Made by a program: the position numbers and the translations under genes | In this document: positions 46,716 to 56,622 of the stretch, piece after piece | How positions within the stretch are numbered: the first letter of the stretch is position 1 | Layout of the letters: every line of letters starts with the position of its first letter | Assembly: GCF_036194065.1 (NCBI RefSeq) | Contig: NZ_CP108095.1 | Coordinates: 2,914,001-2,978,000, forward strand | Length of the DNA: 64,000 nucleotides | Reading direction: 5' to 3' | DNA from: Streptomyces sp. NBC_00239 | GTDB lineage: Bacteria; Actinomycetota; Actinomycetes; Streptomycetales; Streptomycetaceae | Notes under the pieces: generated by a model | What the model was told of the DNA's origin: nothing | Database searches by the model: none | What the model saw: the letters and a program-made list of their open reading frames with translations, nothing else

Positions 46716-47255
46716 GTGGGAGCGGTCCGGTGGGCGACGGGCGCCGCGGCGGCGGTGCTGGTCCTGACGGCGTGCACCCCGGGGACACGGGCGGCGGACC
46801 CGCCGGCCGCCTCCCGGACCCCGACGGCCCCGACGGCCGGCCCGGGCCGTTCGCCTTCGTCCGCGCCGCTGCCGCCGTCGCCGGCCGCCTCCGCGCCCGC
46901 CACCGCCGCCCCGCAGGCCACCACGGCCGATCAGCGGCTGGTGACGGTGACCCGCAGCGGCGGTTTCAGCGGCGCGGAGCACAAGAGCGTGCTGGTGGCC
47001 GGCGACGGATCGTACCGCCGCCTCGACCACGGGCGGCAGACCGGCGCGGGCCGGCTGACGGCCGCTCAACTGGCCCGGCTGCGGGCGGCGCTGACCGCCG
47101 CCGACTTCCCCCACCTGCCCCGGGTCAGCGTGGACCCCGACGTGTTCGACGCGTTCGTGTTCGCCTTCGTCCACGACGGCCGGGAGATCGCCGTCCAGGA
47201 GACGGTGCTGCCGCCCGGCCTCGCACGCGTCCTGGCGGCGCTCCCCGATTTCTAG
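46716..47255 (+). CDS. lipoprotein of unknown function
   Basis: 179 aa. Lipobox VLTAC (Cys at residue 20) ends the signal peptide; an Ala/Pro/Thr/Ser linker follows, then a compact domain (QRLVTVTRSGGFSGAEHKSVLVAGDGSYRRLDHG ... DPDVFDAFVFAFVHDG) found in several actinobacterial lipoproteins. It is anchored to the outer face of the membrane. GTG 46716 follows GGAGGTG. No operon partner is certain; a two-component pair starts 290 bp downstream. Confidence 0.75.
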   Translation: MGAVRWATGAAAAVLVLTACTPGTRAADPPAASRTPTAPTAGPGRSPSSAPLPPSPAASAPATAAPQATTADQRLVTVTRSGGFSGAEHKSVLVAGDGSYRRLDHGRQTGAGRLTAAQLARLRAALTAADFPHLPRVSVDPDVFDAFVFAFVHDGREIAVQETVLPPGLARVLAALPDF

Positions 47256-47547
47256 TGCTGTGGCCGGCCCTCCCGAGGCCCGCCGCCCTTCCGTACGCAG
47301 ACCCCGCGGCGGACCCCTCCGCTGGCCCCTCCGTACCGGTCCGGCTCCCGCCGCCGGCCGATGCGGAATGCCGGATTCACCTGCATACCGCCCCAAGAGG
47401 TGCCCCTTGCCCGGGCCGTCCTGACCTGGTGCCACCCACATGGCCGCACATCTGCGACTCCTCTACGCTGCTCCCCAGCACGCAGGATCTTTGCGCGGCG
47501 TGGCACGGCGAAGTGCAGCGCGGGTACGGCGGAACAGGGGCGGGGCG

Positions 47548-48282
47548 ATGGATCAGACACACCCACACAACGCGGCACCGGCGACCCCCGGCGCCCAGCG
47601 CCGGGTGCTGGTGGTGGAGGACGACCCGACCATCTCCGAGGCCATCGCGGCCCGGCTGCGGGCCGAGGGCTTCCAGGTGCAGACGGCCGCCGACGGCCCG
47701 GCCGCCGTGGCGGCGGCCGAGGGCTGGCAGCCCGACCTGCTGGTCCTCGACATCATGCTGCCCGGCTTCGACGGCCTGGAGGTGTGCCGGCGGGTCCAGG
47801 CCCAGCGCCCGGTGCCGGTGCTGATGCTCACGGCCCGCGACGACGAGACGGACCTGCTGGTCGGCCTCGGGGTGGGCGCCGACGACTACATGACCAAGCC
47901 GTTCTCCATGCGGGAGCTGGCCGCCCGGGTGCACGTCCTGCTGCGCCGGGTCGAGCGGGCCGCGCAGGCCGCGACCGCCCCCCGGGCCGGCACCCTGCGG
48001 CTGGGCGACCTGGAGATCGACCACGCGCAGCGCCGGGTCCGGGTGCAGACCGCGGACGTGCACCTCACCCCGACCGAGTTCGACCTGCTGGTCTGCCTCG
48101 CCGGCACCCCGCGGGCGGTGCTCTCCCGGGAACAGCTGCTCGCCGAGGTCTGGGACTGGGCGGACGCGTCCGGCACCAGAACCGTCGACAGCCACATCAA
48201 GGCGCTGCGCCGCAAGATCGGGGCCGAGCGGATCCGGACCGTGCACGGGGTCGGGTACGCGCTGGAGACCCCGGCGTCATGA
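47548..48282 (+). CDS. OmpR-type response regulator
   Basis: 244 aa. Receiver (residues about 18-130: Asp68 in LVLDIMLPG, EDD, TAR, TKPF) and a C-terminal winged-helix DNA-binding domain (LTPTEFDLLVCLAG ... VDSHIKALRRKIG). ATG 47548 follows AGGGGCGGGG. It is coupled to its kinase by a 4-bp overlap (ATGA). From synteny memory this pair sits beside kgd in other Streptomyces; the target is unknown. Confidence 0.93.
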   Translation: MDQTHPHNAAPATPGAQRRVLVVEDDPTISEAIAARLRAEGFQVQTAADGPAAVAAAEGWQPDLLVLDIMLPGFDGLEVCRRVQAQRPVPVLMLTARDDETDLLVGLGVGADDYMTKPFSMRELAARVHVLLRRVERAAQAATAPRAGTLRLGDLEIDHAQRRVRVQTADVHLTPTEFDLLVCLAGTPRAVLSREQLLAEVWDWADASGTRTVDSHIKALRRKIGAERIRTVHGVGYALETPAS

Positions 48283-49535
48283 CCGCCGGAGCGGGACCGG
48301 GACCGCGGTCGGGTCCGGATCCGCGACCCGGGCCCGGTCCGCGACCGGGTCGGGGGCACCGACGGGGTCCGGGGTACGACCAGAGGCCGGGGTACGACCG
48401 GGAACCCGGGTACGGCCGGGGACCGGGTCACGGCCAAGGGCCGGCGTACCGCCAGGGCATGCGGCCCGGCGCGCGGCCGGCGATGCGCTCCGGGCTGCGC
48501 CCGTTCTCCATCAAGACCAAGCTCGGCACCCTCGTGGTCGTCTCGGTCTTCATCACCACCGGCCTGCTGATGGTGGCCCTGCGCACCGACACCGAGCTGC
48601 GCTTCATCACCGTCTTCTCGGTGATCGCATCGATGCTGATCACCCAGTTCGTGGCGCACAGCATGACCGCGCCGCTGGACGAGATGACCATCGTGGCCCG
48701 CTCGATCTCGCACGGTGACTACACCCGGCGGGTGGTGGGCGCGGACCGCCGGGACGAGCTGGGCGATCTCGCCGTCACGATCAACCTGATGGCCGACGAC
48801 CTGGAAGCGGTGGACCGGCACCGCAAGGAACTGGTCGCGAACGTCTCGCACGAGTTGCGCACGCCCATCGCGGCGCTGCGGGCGGTGCTGGAGAACGTCG
48901 TGGACGGGGTCTCCGAGCCCGACGGCGAGACCATGCGGACCATGCTCAAGCAGACCGAGCGGCTCGGCGGGCTGGTGGCGACCCTGCTGGACCTGTCCCG
49001 GGTGGACAACGGGGTGGTCCCGCTCAAGGCGCGCCGCTTCGAGGTGTGGCCGTACCTGTCGGGCGTGCTGAAGGAGGCGGGGCTGGCGGCCGCCGGGCGG
49101 CCGGGGCTGGCCTCGGGGTCGGGCAGCCACACCCGCAAGGACGTACACCTGCACCTGGACGTGTTCCCGCCGGACCTGACCGCGCACGCGGACGCGGAGC
49201 GGCTGCACCAGGTGGTGGCCAACCTCGTCGACAACGCCGTACGGCACAGCCCGCAGCACGGCCGGGTGACCGTACGGGCCCGGCGCGGCCAGACGCCCGA
49301 GTCGCTGGTCCTGGAGGTCGTGGACGAGGGTCCGGGCATCCCGGAGGCCGAGCGGCACCGGGTCTTCGAACGCTTCAACCGGGGCAGCGCCTCCGGTGAC
49401 GGCGGCACCGGACTGGGGCTGGCGATCGCCCGCTGGGCGGTGGGTCTGCACGGCGGGGACATCGGCGTGGCCGAATCCTCGCGGGGCTGCCGGATCCAGG
49501 TCACTCTTCCGGGAGTCCGTAAACCAGCAGGTTGA
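48279..49535 (+). CDS. sensor histidine kinase of the same two-component system
   Basis: 418 aa. An unusual N-terminal Gly/Pro/Arg/Tyr repeat tail (residues 1-75, GPGYDQRPGYDREPGYG type) precedes two membrane helices (about 82-100 and 108-127) with almost no extracytoplasmic loop, HAMP, dimerisation domain with His191 (ANVSHELRTP), and HATPase (NLVDNAVRHS, DEGPGIP, GGTGLGLAIA). The short loop suggests sensing within the membrane or inside the cell. Confidence 0.93.
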   Translation: MTAGAGPGPRSGPDPRPGPGPRPGRGHRRGPGYDQRPGYDREPGYGRGPGHGQGPAYRQGMRPGARPAMRSGLRPFSIKTKLGTLVVVSVFITTGLLMVALRTDTELRFITVFSVIASMLITQFVAHSMTAPLDEMTIVARSISHGDYTRRVVGADRRDELGDLAVTINLMADDLEAVDRHRKELVANVSHELRTPIAALRAVLENVVDGVSEPDGETMRTMLKQTERLGGLVATLLDLSRVDNGVVPLKARRFEVWPYLSGVLKEAGLAAAGRPGLASGSGSHTRKDVHLHLDVFPPDLTAHADAERLHQVVANLVDNAVRHSPQHGRVTVRARRGQTPESLVLEVVDEGPGIPEAERHRVFERFNRGSASGDGGTGLGLAIARWAVGLHGGDIGVAESSRGCRIQVTLPGVRKPAG

Positions 49536-49793
49536 CGTAGGGTTCGAGTCAGGAAGCAGGGATCTCGGCCACACGTGCACGGGTTCCGTCAGGGGTGCGA
49601 GCCAAGGGGCCGCAACCTGGGCGACGCGTACGCGAACCACGCTTGTTTCCCGCCATTCCACACCGCGAAACCCGCCGTTCGATGTGACTTGCACGACGTA
49701 AGTCCCGCCCGGTCTGCATCTCACGGTCAGGGAGGCGTAGCCTTTATTCCCGCTGTCCATCACCTTGTGAAGCGGAAGAGGGCGGTTGCCGCC

Positions 49794-52700
49794 GTGTCGC
49801 CACAGTCCCCCAGTAACTCGAGCACCACGACCGAAGCAGGGGGCGGGAAGAACCCCGCCTCGGGCTTCGGTGCCAATGAGTGGCTCGTCGACGAGATCTA
49901 CCAGCAGTACCTCCAGGACCCCAATGCGGTCGACCGCGCCTGGTGGGACTTCTTCGCGGACTACAAGCCGGGCGGCCAGGCCGTCGCGGCGCAGCCGGAG
50001 AAGCCCGCCGTGACCGCCGAAGCCCCTGCCCCGGCACCCGCAGCGACGGGCGGACCCGCACAGTCCGCTCCCGCGCCCGCGGCCCCGGTCACGGCTCCGG
50101 CACCGAAGGCTCCCGACGCCGCCGTCACGGGGGCGGCCGGCGCTGCGGCCGCCCCCTCTGCTTCAGCTGCTCCTGCCTCTGCTCCTGCCAATCCGTCTGG
50201 TGCCCCTGCTGTGACTGTCACCTCCCAGGCCCCGGCGGCTGCACCCGCCGCGCCCGCTCAGGCCGCCCCCGCTGCTGCCGCCGCGAAGACCGCGCCCGCG
50301 ACCGAGGCCCCTGCCGGCCCCGAGTTCGTGACGCTCCGCGGCCCGGCCGCCGCCGTCGCCAAGAACATGAACGCCTCGCTGGAGGTGCCGACGGCCACGT
50401 CCGTCCGCGCCGTCCCGGTGAAGCTGCTGTTCGACAACCGCATCGTCATCAACAACCACCTCAAGCGGGCCCGGGGCGGGAAGATCTCCTTCACGCACCT
50501 CATCGGCTTCGCGATGGTGCAGGCGATCAAGGCCATGCCGGCCATGAACTACTCCTTCGCTGAGAAGGACGGCAAGCCGACCCTCGTCAAGCCGGAGCAC
50601 ATCAACTTCGGTCTCGCGATCGACCTGGTGAAGCCCAACGGCGACCGCCAGCTCGTCGTCGCCGGCATCAAGAAGGCCGAGACGCTCAACTTCTTCGAGT
50701 TCTGGCAGGCGTACGAGGACATCGTCCGCCGCGCCCGCGTCGGCAAGCTGACGATGGACGACTTCACCGGCGTCACCGTCTCGCTGACCAACCCCGGCGG
50801 CCTCGGCACCGTGCACTCCGTGCCGCGTCTGATGCCCGGACAGTCGGTCATCATGGGCGTCGGCTCCATGGACTACCCCGCCGAGTTCCAGGGCACTTCG
50901 CAGGACACCCTGAACAAGCTGGGCATCTCCAAGGTCATGACCCTGACCTCGACCTACGACCACCGGGTCATCCAGGGCGCGGCCTCCGGCGAGTTCCTGC
51001 GCATCGTCGCGAACCTGCTCCTCGGCGAGGACGGCTTCTACGACCAGGTCTTCGAGTCGCTGCGGATCCCGTACGAGCCGGTCCGCTGGCTCCGCGACAT
51101 CGACGCCTCGCACGACGACGACGTCACGAAGGCCGCCCGCGTCTTCGAGCTGATCCACTCCTACCGGGTCCGCGGCCACGTCATGGCCGACACCGACCCG
51201 CTGGAGTACAAGCAGCGCAAGCACCCCGACCTCGACATCACCGAGCACGGCCTCACCCTGTGGGACCTGGAGCGCGAGTTCGCGGTCGGCGGCTTCTCCG
51301 GCAAGTCGATGATGAAGCTCCGCGACATCCTCGGCGTGCTGCGCGACTCGTACTGCCGCACCACCGGCGTCGAGTTCATGCACATCCAGGACCCCAAGCA
51401 GCGCAAGTGGATCCAGGACCGGATCGAGCGCCCGCACACCAAGCCGGAGCGCGAGGAGCAGCTGCGCATCCTGCGCCGCCTGAACGCCGCCGAGGCGTTC
51501 GAGACGTTCCTGCAGACGAAGTACGTCGGCCAGAAGCGGTTCTCCCTGGAGGGCGGCGAGTCCGTCATCCCGCTGCTCGACGCCGTCATCGACTCGGCCG
51601 CCGAGGCCCGCCTCGACGAGGTCGCCATCGGCATGGCCCACCGCGGCCGCCTGAACGTCCTGGCGAACATCGTCGGCAAGTCGTACGCGCAGATCTTCCG
51701 CGAGTTCGAGGGCAACCTCGACCCGAAGTCCATGCACGGCTCCGGCGACGTCAAGTACCACCTCGGCGCCGAGGGCACCTTCACGGGCCTCGACGGCGAG
51801 CAGATCAAGGTCTCGCTCGTCGCGAACCCCTCGCACCTGGAGGCGGTGGACCCGGTCCTGGAGGGCGTGGTCCGCGCCAAGCAGGACCTGATCAACAAGG
51901 GCGGCACGGACTTCACGGTCCTGCCCGTCGCGCTGCACGGCGACGCGGCCTTCGCCGGCCAGGGCGTCGTGGCCGAGACGCTGAACATGTCGCAGCTGCG
52001 CGGCTACCGCACCGGCGGCACCGTGCACATCGTCATCAACAACCAGGTCGGCTTCACCGCCGCGCCGACGTCCTCGCGCTCCTCGATGTACGCCACCGAC
52101 GTGGCCCGCATGATCGAGGCGCCGATCTTCCACGTGAACGGTGACGACCCGGAGGCCGTGGTCCGCGTCGCGCGGCTCGCCTTCGAGTTCCGCCAGGCGT
52201 TCAACAAGGACGTCGTCATCGACCTCATCTGCTACCGCCGCCGCGGTCACAACGAGGCCGACAACCCGTCGTTCACGCAGCCGCTGATGTACGACTTGAT
52301 CGACAAGAAGCGCTCGGTGCGCAAGCTGTACACCGAGTCCCTCATCGGTCGCGGCGACATCACGCTGGAAGAGGCCGAGCAGGCGCTGCAGGACTTCCAG
52401 GGCCAGCTGGAGAAGGTCTTCGCGGAGGTCCGCGAGGCCGCCGGCCAGCCCGCCGTGGCCGCGCCCGTCCCGACCGTGCAGCCGCAGTTCCCGGTCGCCG
52501 TGAACACCGCGGTCTCCCAGGAGACGGTCAAGCGGATCGCCGAGTCGCAGCTCAACATCCCGGACCGGATCACCGTCCACCCGCGTCTGCTGCCGCAGAT
52601 CCAGCGCCGTGCGGCGATGATCGACGACGGCACGATCGACTGGGCGATGGGCGAGACCCTGGCCTTCGGCTCGCTGCTGCTGGAGGGCACCCCGGTCCGG

Positions 52701-53684
52701 TTGTCCGGCCAGGACTCCCGCCGCGGCACCTTCGGCCAGCGCCACGCGGTGCTGGTGGACCGGGAGACCGGCGAGGACTACACCCCGCTGCTCTACCTGT
52801 CCGACGAGCAGGCCCGCTACAACGTCTACGACTCGCTGCTCTCCGAGTACGCGGCCATGGGCTTCGAGTACGGCTACTCGCTGGCCCGCCCGGACGCGCT
52901 CGTCCTCTGGGAGGCCCAGTTCGGTGACTTCGTCAACGGCGCGCAGACCGTCGTCGACGAGTTCATCTCCTCGGCCGAGCAGAAGTGGGGCCAGACGTCC
53001 GGCGTCACGCTCCTGCTCCCGCACGGCTACGAGGGCCAGGGCCCGGACCACTCGTCCGCGCGTCCCGAGCGCTTCCTCCAGATGTGCGCGCAGGACAACA
53101 TGACGGTGGCCATGCCCACCCTCCCGTCGAACTACTTCCACCTGCTGCGCTGGCAGGTCCACAACCCGCACCACAAGCCGCTGATCGTCTTCACCCCGAA
53201 GTCGATGCTGCGTCTGAAGGCGGCGGCGTCGAAGGCGGAGGAGTTCACGAACGGCTCCTTCCGTCCGGTCATCGGCGACGACTCGGTGGACGCGAACGCG
53301 GTCCGCAAGGTCGTGTTCTGCGCGGGCAAGGTCTACTACGACCTGGAGGCCGAGCGGGTCAAGCGCGGCGTCACGGACACGGCGATCATCCGCATCGAGC
53401 GGCTGTACCCGCTGCCGGGTGCGGAGCTCCAGGCGGAGATCGCCAAGTACCCGAACGCCGAGAAGTACCTGTGGGCCCAGGAAGAGCCGGCGAACCAGGG
53501 GGCGTGGCCGTTCATCGCGCTCAACCTGATCGACCACCTCGACCTGGCGGTCGGCGCCGACATTCCCGCGGGTGAGCGCCTGCGCCGGATCTCGCGTCCG
53601 CACGGCTCGTCGCCGGCGGTCGGCTCCGCCAAGCGGCACCAGGCGGAGCAGGCCCAGCTGGTGGCCGAAGTCTTCGACGCGTAA
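49794..53684 (+). CDS. kgd: multifunctional 2-oxoglutarate decarboxylase/dehydrogenase E1
   Basis: 1296 aa. N-terminal E1o helix ([20 protein letters not shown]), an Ala/Pro linker, an E2-like acyltransferase domain (about 180-420, ending [10 protein letters not shown]), and the thiamine-diphosphate E1 part ([42 protein letters not shown]). It converts 2-oxoglutarate to succinyl-CoA or succinic semialdehyde in the TCA cycle. GTG 49794 ([10 protein letters not shown]) matches actinobacterial homologues; GTG 49767 is in frame upstream. A strong terminator follows. A 258-bp 5' region carries the promoter, which I cannot define. Confidence 0.95.
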   Translation: MSPQSPSNSSTTTEAGGGKNPASGFGANEWLVDEIYQQYLQDPNAVDRAWWDFFADYKPGGQAVAAQPEKPAVTAEAPAPAPAATGGPAQSAPAPAAPVTAPAPKAPDAAVTGAAGAAAAPSASAAPASAPANPSGAPAVTVTSQAPAAAPAAPAQAAPAAAAAKTAPATEAPAGPEFVTLRGPAAAVAKNMNASLEVPTATSVRAVPVKLLFDNRIVINNHLKRARGGKISFTHLIGFAMVQAIKAMPAMNYSFAEKDGKPTLVKPEHINFGLAIDLVKPNGDRQLVVAGIKKAETLNFFEFWQAYEDIVRRARVGKLTMDDFTGVTVSLTNPGGLGTVHSVPRLMPGQSVIMGVGSMDYPAEFQGTSQDTLNKLGISKVMTLTSTYDHRVIQGAASGEFLRIVANLLLGEDGFYDQVFESLRIPYEPVRWLRDIDASHDDDVTKAARVFELIHSYRVRGHVMADTDPLEYKQRKHPDLDITEHGLTLWDLEREFAVGGFSGKSMMKLRDILGVLRDSYCRTTGVEFMHIQDPKQRKWIQDRIERPHTKPEREEQLRILRRLNAAEAFETFLQTKYVGQKRFSLEGGESVIPLLDAVIDSAAEARLDEVAIGMAHRGRLNVLANIVGKSYAQIFREFEGNLDPKSMHGSGDVKYHLGAEGTFTGLDGEQIKVSLVANPSHLEAVDPVLEGVVRAKQDLINKGGTDFTVLPVALHGDAAFAGQGVVAETLNMSQLRGYRTGGTVHIVINNQVGFTAAPTSSRSSMYATDVARMIEAPIFHVNGDDPEAVVRVARLAFEFRQAFNKDVVIDLICYRRRGHNEADNPSFTQPLMYDLIDKKRSVRKLYTESLIGRGDITLEEAEQALQDFQGQLEKVFAEVREAAGQPAVAAPVPTVQPQFPVAVNTAVSQETVKRIAESQLNIPDRITVHPRLLPQIQRRAAMIDDGTIDWAMGETLAFGSLLLEGTPVRLSGQDSRRGTFGQRHAVLVDRETGEDYTPLLYLSDEQARYNVYDSLLSEYAAMGFEYGYSLARPDALVLWEAQFGDFVNGAQTVVDEFISSAEQKWGQTSGVTLLLPHGYEGQGPDHSSARPERFLQMCAQDNMTVAMPTLPSNYFHLLRWQVHNPHHKPLIVFTPKSMLRLKAAASKAEEFTNGSFRPVIGDDSVDANAVRKVVFCAGKVYYDLEAERVKRGVTDTAIIRIERLYPLPGAELQAEIAKYPNAEKYLWAQEEPANQGAWPFIALNLIDHLDLAVGADIPAGERLRRISRPHGSSPAVGSAKRHQAEQAQLVAEVFDA

Positions 53685-53696
53685 CCCTCACCACCC

Positions 53697-53738
53697 CCGA
53701 TGGGGCCGGCCCCGCACCCGCGGAGCCGGCCCCATCGG
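53697..53738 (+). terminator. kgd terminator
   Basis: Arms CCGATGGGGCCGGC (53697-53710) and GCCGGCCCCATCGG (53725-53738), 14 bp perfect, 14-nt loop; starts 13 nt after the kgd stop. No U-run. Confidence 0.8.
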
Positions 53739-53788
53739 CGTGCGAGCCGGCCCTCAGCCCGAGCGGGCCGCCGCCCCCTGAGGGTCAC

Positions 53789-54006
53789 AGCCAGCCTCGC
53801 CGGCGCACTCCCAGCCTCGCCGGCGTTTGAGGCGCGGGTCCGGGCGGAGCCCGGTGCCCGGCGGAGCCGGGTTGCAGTCTTGGGGCTCCGCCCCAAACCC
53901 CGCGCCTCAAACGCCGGCGAGGCTGGGAATTGCACCCCGCGGCGTCGGCAAGGCTGCATCGGCCCGCTCAGGCAGAGGTTCGCCTCGAACGCCGGCGAAG
54001 CCGGTA
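53789..54006. repeat. palindromic element, locus 3, with short flanking repeats
   Basis: Core 53811-53926 (116 bp), nearly identical to 24188-24302: arms CCAGCCTCGCCGGCGTTTGA...GCGCGG and the inverse, plus the three internal hairpins. One extra left arm copy (CAGCCTCGCCGGCGCACT) precedes it, and diverged right-end copies (CGTCGGCAAGGCTGC, GAACGCCGGCGAAGCCGG) follow. It lies between convergent kgd and the HExxH-family gene. No gene here. Confidence 0.9.
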
Positions 54007-54012
54007 GCGGCG

Positions 54013-55443
54013 TCAGCGGGGCGGGTACGGCGCGCCCGGCATCGGACGGGCGACGGACAGGGTCGGGTGGGTCTCGGACCAGGCGCGGCGGTCACGGCTG
54101 AGCACGCGCCGCGCGGCACCGTAGTGGTCCCCCGGCGGCGCCGTCTCGTCCATGGCCCGCTCCGCCACCGCCATCGCCCCGACGAACTCCCGCCCCGACG
54201 CGGTCAGTTCGGGCGCGGCGCCCAGCCCCGGCAGCACCGCCGCCACCTGCGTCCGGTACCGCGCATGATGCGTCCACGCCCCCCTCGCCCCGTACAGCGC
54301 GGCCCGCTGCCAGTACCCGGCCAGCGCCAGGCGCGCGTACGTGCCGCGCAGCAGCGCGTCCAGGCTCCGCGGGTCGGCCCGCCAGGGCGCCCAGTGCCGC
54401 GGCGTCCGGTCGGCGGTGTGCAGCGCGATCAGGTCCGTGAGCGCGGCGAGCTTGCCGTGCTGGACCTCGTACACGAGCGTGGCGGCGAGCGCGGGCGGCG
54501 CCTGCCCGCGGGCGAGTACGGAGCCGGGCGCGGCCGGCACGGTGGCCCCGGCGGCTCGGGCCCCGCCGGCCAACGGGACGACGCTGCGCAGCAGTTGGAC
54601 GGCCTCGCCGGCGCGCGCCGTGTCGTAGCGCGCCAGCAGCGTCAGCGCGCCGGTCCACTGGGTGTCCCAGCGCTTGTGTCCGCGGGCGGTCAGCCGCCGG
54701 GCGGCCCGGACGGCGGCGGGTCCGGCGCCGGGCGCCCGGTAGGGGTCGAGGTCGTCGAGGGCGGTGCGGCCGCCGGGCAGCGTGTGCAGCGGCAGGGCGG
54801 CGGGGTCCGCGGGGTCCCAGGCGCCCTCGGCGAGGGTGTACGGGCCCGGGCCGGGCGGCCGCAGGATGCCGAGGGTGGGCAGGGCGATCCGGCCCTGTAC
54901 GGGCTTCAGCACGGCTTTGAAGGAGAGCCCGGCGCGCAGTGCGGCGGCGACGGCGACCGATCCGAGGTGGCCGAGGTCGGGCGGCGGGCCGCCTGGGGTC
55001 CGCAGCCGGTGCAGGGTCTCCTCGGCCCACAGTCCGGTGGCGGGGTACTGGAGGACGTCGTGGACGGGTCCGGGCGCGTGCCGCTCGGCCTCTTCGAGCA
55101 GCGCCCGGTGGTCGGCGGCCGGCCCGGGCGGCGCCGCGTCGAGCACGGCCCGCAGCAGCCGGATCCGCTTGGCGTGCCGGATGTCTTCCAGCAGCCGCGT
55201 GCCGGCGGCGGACGGCTCGGTACCGGCCAACTCCCGCAAGACGGCAGACGACACGTCGGACGGCTCGACGCCCGTCCCCCCGGGCGGCCCGTGCAGCCCG
55301 TACGGCCCGTACGGGCCCGCAGGCGATCCGGCCGATCCGGGCGGCTCGGCCGCCCCGTTCGACCCGGCCGGTCCGGGCGGCCCCGCCGGTCCGTACGGCA
55401 CTCCGTACGGGCCCGCCGTGCCCGTCGGGCCGGGGGCCGTCAC
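54013..55443 (-). CDS. HExxH-family putative peptide-modifying protein with altered motif
   Basis: 476 aa. After a Gly/Pro/Tyr-rich N-terminus (1-58), the rest resembles the actinobacterial HExxH-motif family (proposed 2-oxoglutarate-dependent peptide β-hydroxylases of RiPP pathways): LAATLVYEVQHGKLAALTDLIAL, HWAPWRADPRSLDALLRGTYARLAL. The metal motif reads YEVQH (325-329) with tyrosine for the first histidine, so canonical metal binding is compromised. No radical SAM or known RiPP precursor is adjacent. GTG 55443 overlaps a 37-codon ORF (GTGA). Confidence 0.7.
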   Translation of the reverse strand: MTAPGPTGTAGPYGVPYGPAGPPGPAGSNGAAEPPGSAGSPAGPYGPYGLHGPPGGTGVEPSDVSSAVLRELAGTEPSAAGTRLLEDIRHAKRIRLLRAVLDAAPPGPAADHRALLEEAERHAPGPVHDVLQYPATGLWAEETLHRLRTPGGPPPDLGHLGSVAVAAALRAGLSFKAVLKPVQGRIALPTLGILRPPGPGPYTLAEGAWDPADPAALPLHTLPGGRTALDDLDPYRAPGAGPAAVRAARRLTARGHKRWDTQWTGALTLLARYDTARAGEAVQLLRSVVPLAGGARAAGATVPAAPGSVLARGQAPPALAATLVYEVQHGKLAALTDLIALHTADRTPRHWAPWRADPRSLDALLRGTYARLALAGYWQRAALYGARGAWTHHARYRTQVAAVLPGLGAAPELTASGREFVGAMAVAERAMDETAPPGDHYGAARRVLSRDRRAWSETHPTLSVARPMPGAPYPPR

Positions 55444-55553
55444 GGTGCCGTCCCGGGCCGGGTGGCGGGGGCCGGCCGGGCAGGGGGGCGGGACCGGGTG
55501 GCCTCGGGTCGATGCGCGGTGCGTACGTCGCCCTGGGTGCCGGCGTGGCTCAT
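55440..55553 (-). CDS. 37-aa small ORF upstream of and coupled to the HExxH-family gene
   Basis: MSHAGTQGDVRTAHRPEATR continuing to ...PATRPGTAP. ATG 55553 has a strong GGGAGG ribosome site 7 nt ahead, and the stop overlaps the downstream GTG by 4 bp. It could be a leader ORF, a very small RiPP-like peptide, or the frameshifted original N-terminus of the downstream protein. No known motif. Confidence 0.45.
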   Translation of the reverse strand: MSHAGTQGDVRTAHRPEATRSRPPARPAPATRPGTAP

Positions 55554-55812
55554 CGGTGATCCTCCCGCTGCGGACGCTCCATCCCTGCCCGCCGGACCCG
55601 ACCGCCTAACGTCGGAATGCGGTCAACTCCGCTCGTTCCAGAGGACTTTCGATCAGTCCGCGGCGCCCGCGCACCTCCGGGAGGGGCGCCCGCACCGGCG
55701 CTCCGGGCACGGCCGGGCGGCGGTACGGGCAGGGGCACGGGGACCTGCGGCGGGGCGGACTATCCTGATCGGGAACGTCCCACCCGATTTCCCACCCGGC
55801 ACGGAGCCTGTT

Positions 55813-56004
55813 GTGTACTTCACCGATCGCGGCATCGAGGAACTGGAGAAGCGGCGCGGCGAGGAGGAGGTCACCTTCGAGTGGCTCGCGGAGCAGCTCC
55901 GCACCTTCGTCGACCTGAACCCCGACTTCGAGGTCCCGGTCGAGCGCCTGGCCACCTGGCTGGCCCGTCTCGACGACGAGGACGAGGACGACGCGGACGA
56001 GTAG
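55813..56004 (+). CDS. DUF6104-family small acidic protein
   Basis: 63 aa. MYFTDRGIEELEKRRGEEEV, FEWLAEQLRTFVDLNPDFE, WLARLDDEDED: matches DUF6104, a conserved short Streptomyces family of unknown function, predicted helical and very acidic at the C-terminus. GTG 55813 has GGAG upstream; the open frame extends far left but only this part is conserved. Confidence 0.85.
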   Translation: MYFTDRGIEELEKRRGEEEVTFEWLAEQLRTFVDLNPDFEVPVERLATWLARLDDEDEDDADE

Positions 56005-56045
56005 CCCGCCCGGGCCCCGCGGCGAGCGCCCGCCCGTTCCGGAGA

Positions 56046-56098
56046 ACGTGCGAAGGCCCGGTCGGAATCCGTCGGATTCCGGCCGGGCCTTCGCACGT
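56046..56098. terminator. 25-bp bidirectional hairpin between DUF6104 and sodN (sodN 3' UTR)
   Basis: Arms 56046-56070 and 56074-56098 pair over 25 bp (one G-U on one strand) around a 3-nt loop. It lies 42 nt after DUF6104 and 15 nt after sodN, so it can terminate both. It is in the sodN 3' UTR, the place from which the sodF-silencing RNA s-SodF arises in S. coelicolor. Confidence 0.85.
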
Positions 56099-56112
56099 GC
56101 GGGCGAGGGGGC

Positions 56113-56508
56113 TCAGGCGGCCTTGGTCGCCCAGAAGATCTCGTCGATCTCCTTGATGAGCTCGAGGGCCTTCTGGCCGGTCGCCGGGTCGTTCGACGCC
56201 TTGGCGGCCGAGAGGGCCTTCAGGGTGTCGTTGACCAGCTGGTGCAGCTGCGGGTACTTCTCGAAGTGCGGGGGCTTGAAGTAGTCGCTCCACAGCACCG
56301 AGACGTGGTGCTTGGCCAGCTCGGCGCGCTGCTCCTTGATGACGAGCGCGCGGGCGCGGAAGTCCGCGTCCTCGTTGGCCTGGTACTTCTCCTGGACGGC
56401 CTTGACCGACTCGGCCTCGATACGGGCCTGGGCGGGGTCGTACACGCCGCAGGGCAGGTCGCAGTGGGCACTGACCGTGGCCCTCGGGGCGAACAGGCGG
56501 GAAAGCAT
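56113..56508 (-). CDS. sodN: nickel superoxide dismutase
   Basis: 131 aa. Precursor with a 14-residue leader (MLSRLFAPRATVSA) removed to expose the nickel hook HCDLPCGVYDP (mature His1, Cys2, Cys6). The remainder is the four-helix Ni-SOD fold (ARIEAESVKAVQEKYQ). It dismutates superoxide in the cytoplasm as a hexamer. ATG 56508 has GAGGAGG ahead. Divergent from sodX. In Streptomyces, nickel and Nur control sodN and sodF reciprocally. Confidence 0.97.
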   Translation of the reverse strand: MLSRLFAPRATVSAHCDLPCGVYDPAQARIEAESVKAVQEKYQANEDADFRARALVIKEQRAELAKHHVSVLWSDYFKPPHFEKYPQLHQLVNDTLKALSAAKASNDPATGQKALELIKEIDEIFWATKAA

Positions 56509-56622
56509 GGAGTGGTCCTCCTCGTGATCGTCTTCTCAGGTGGGAGATTACTCCGTGAGAAAGCGGATTTCGCGGTCACCCCCAGGGGCTTAGGACAAAA
56601 GTCCAGGGCCATCCTGGGACGG

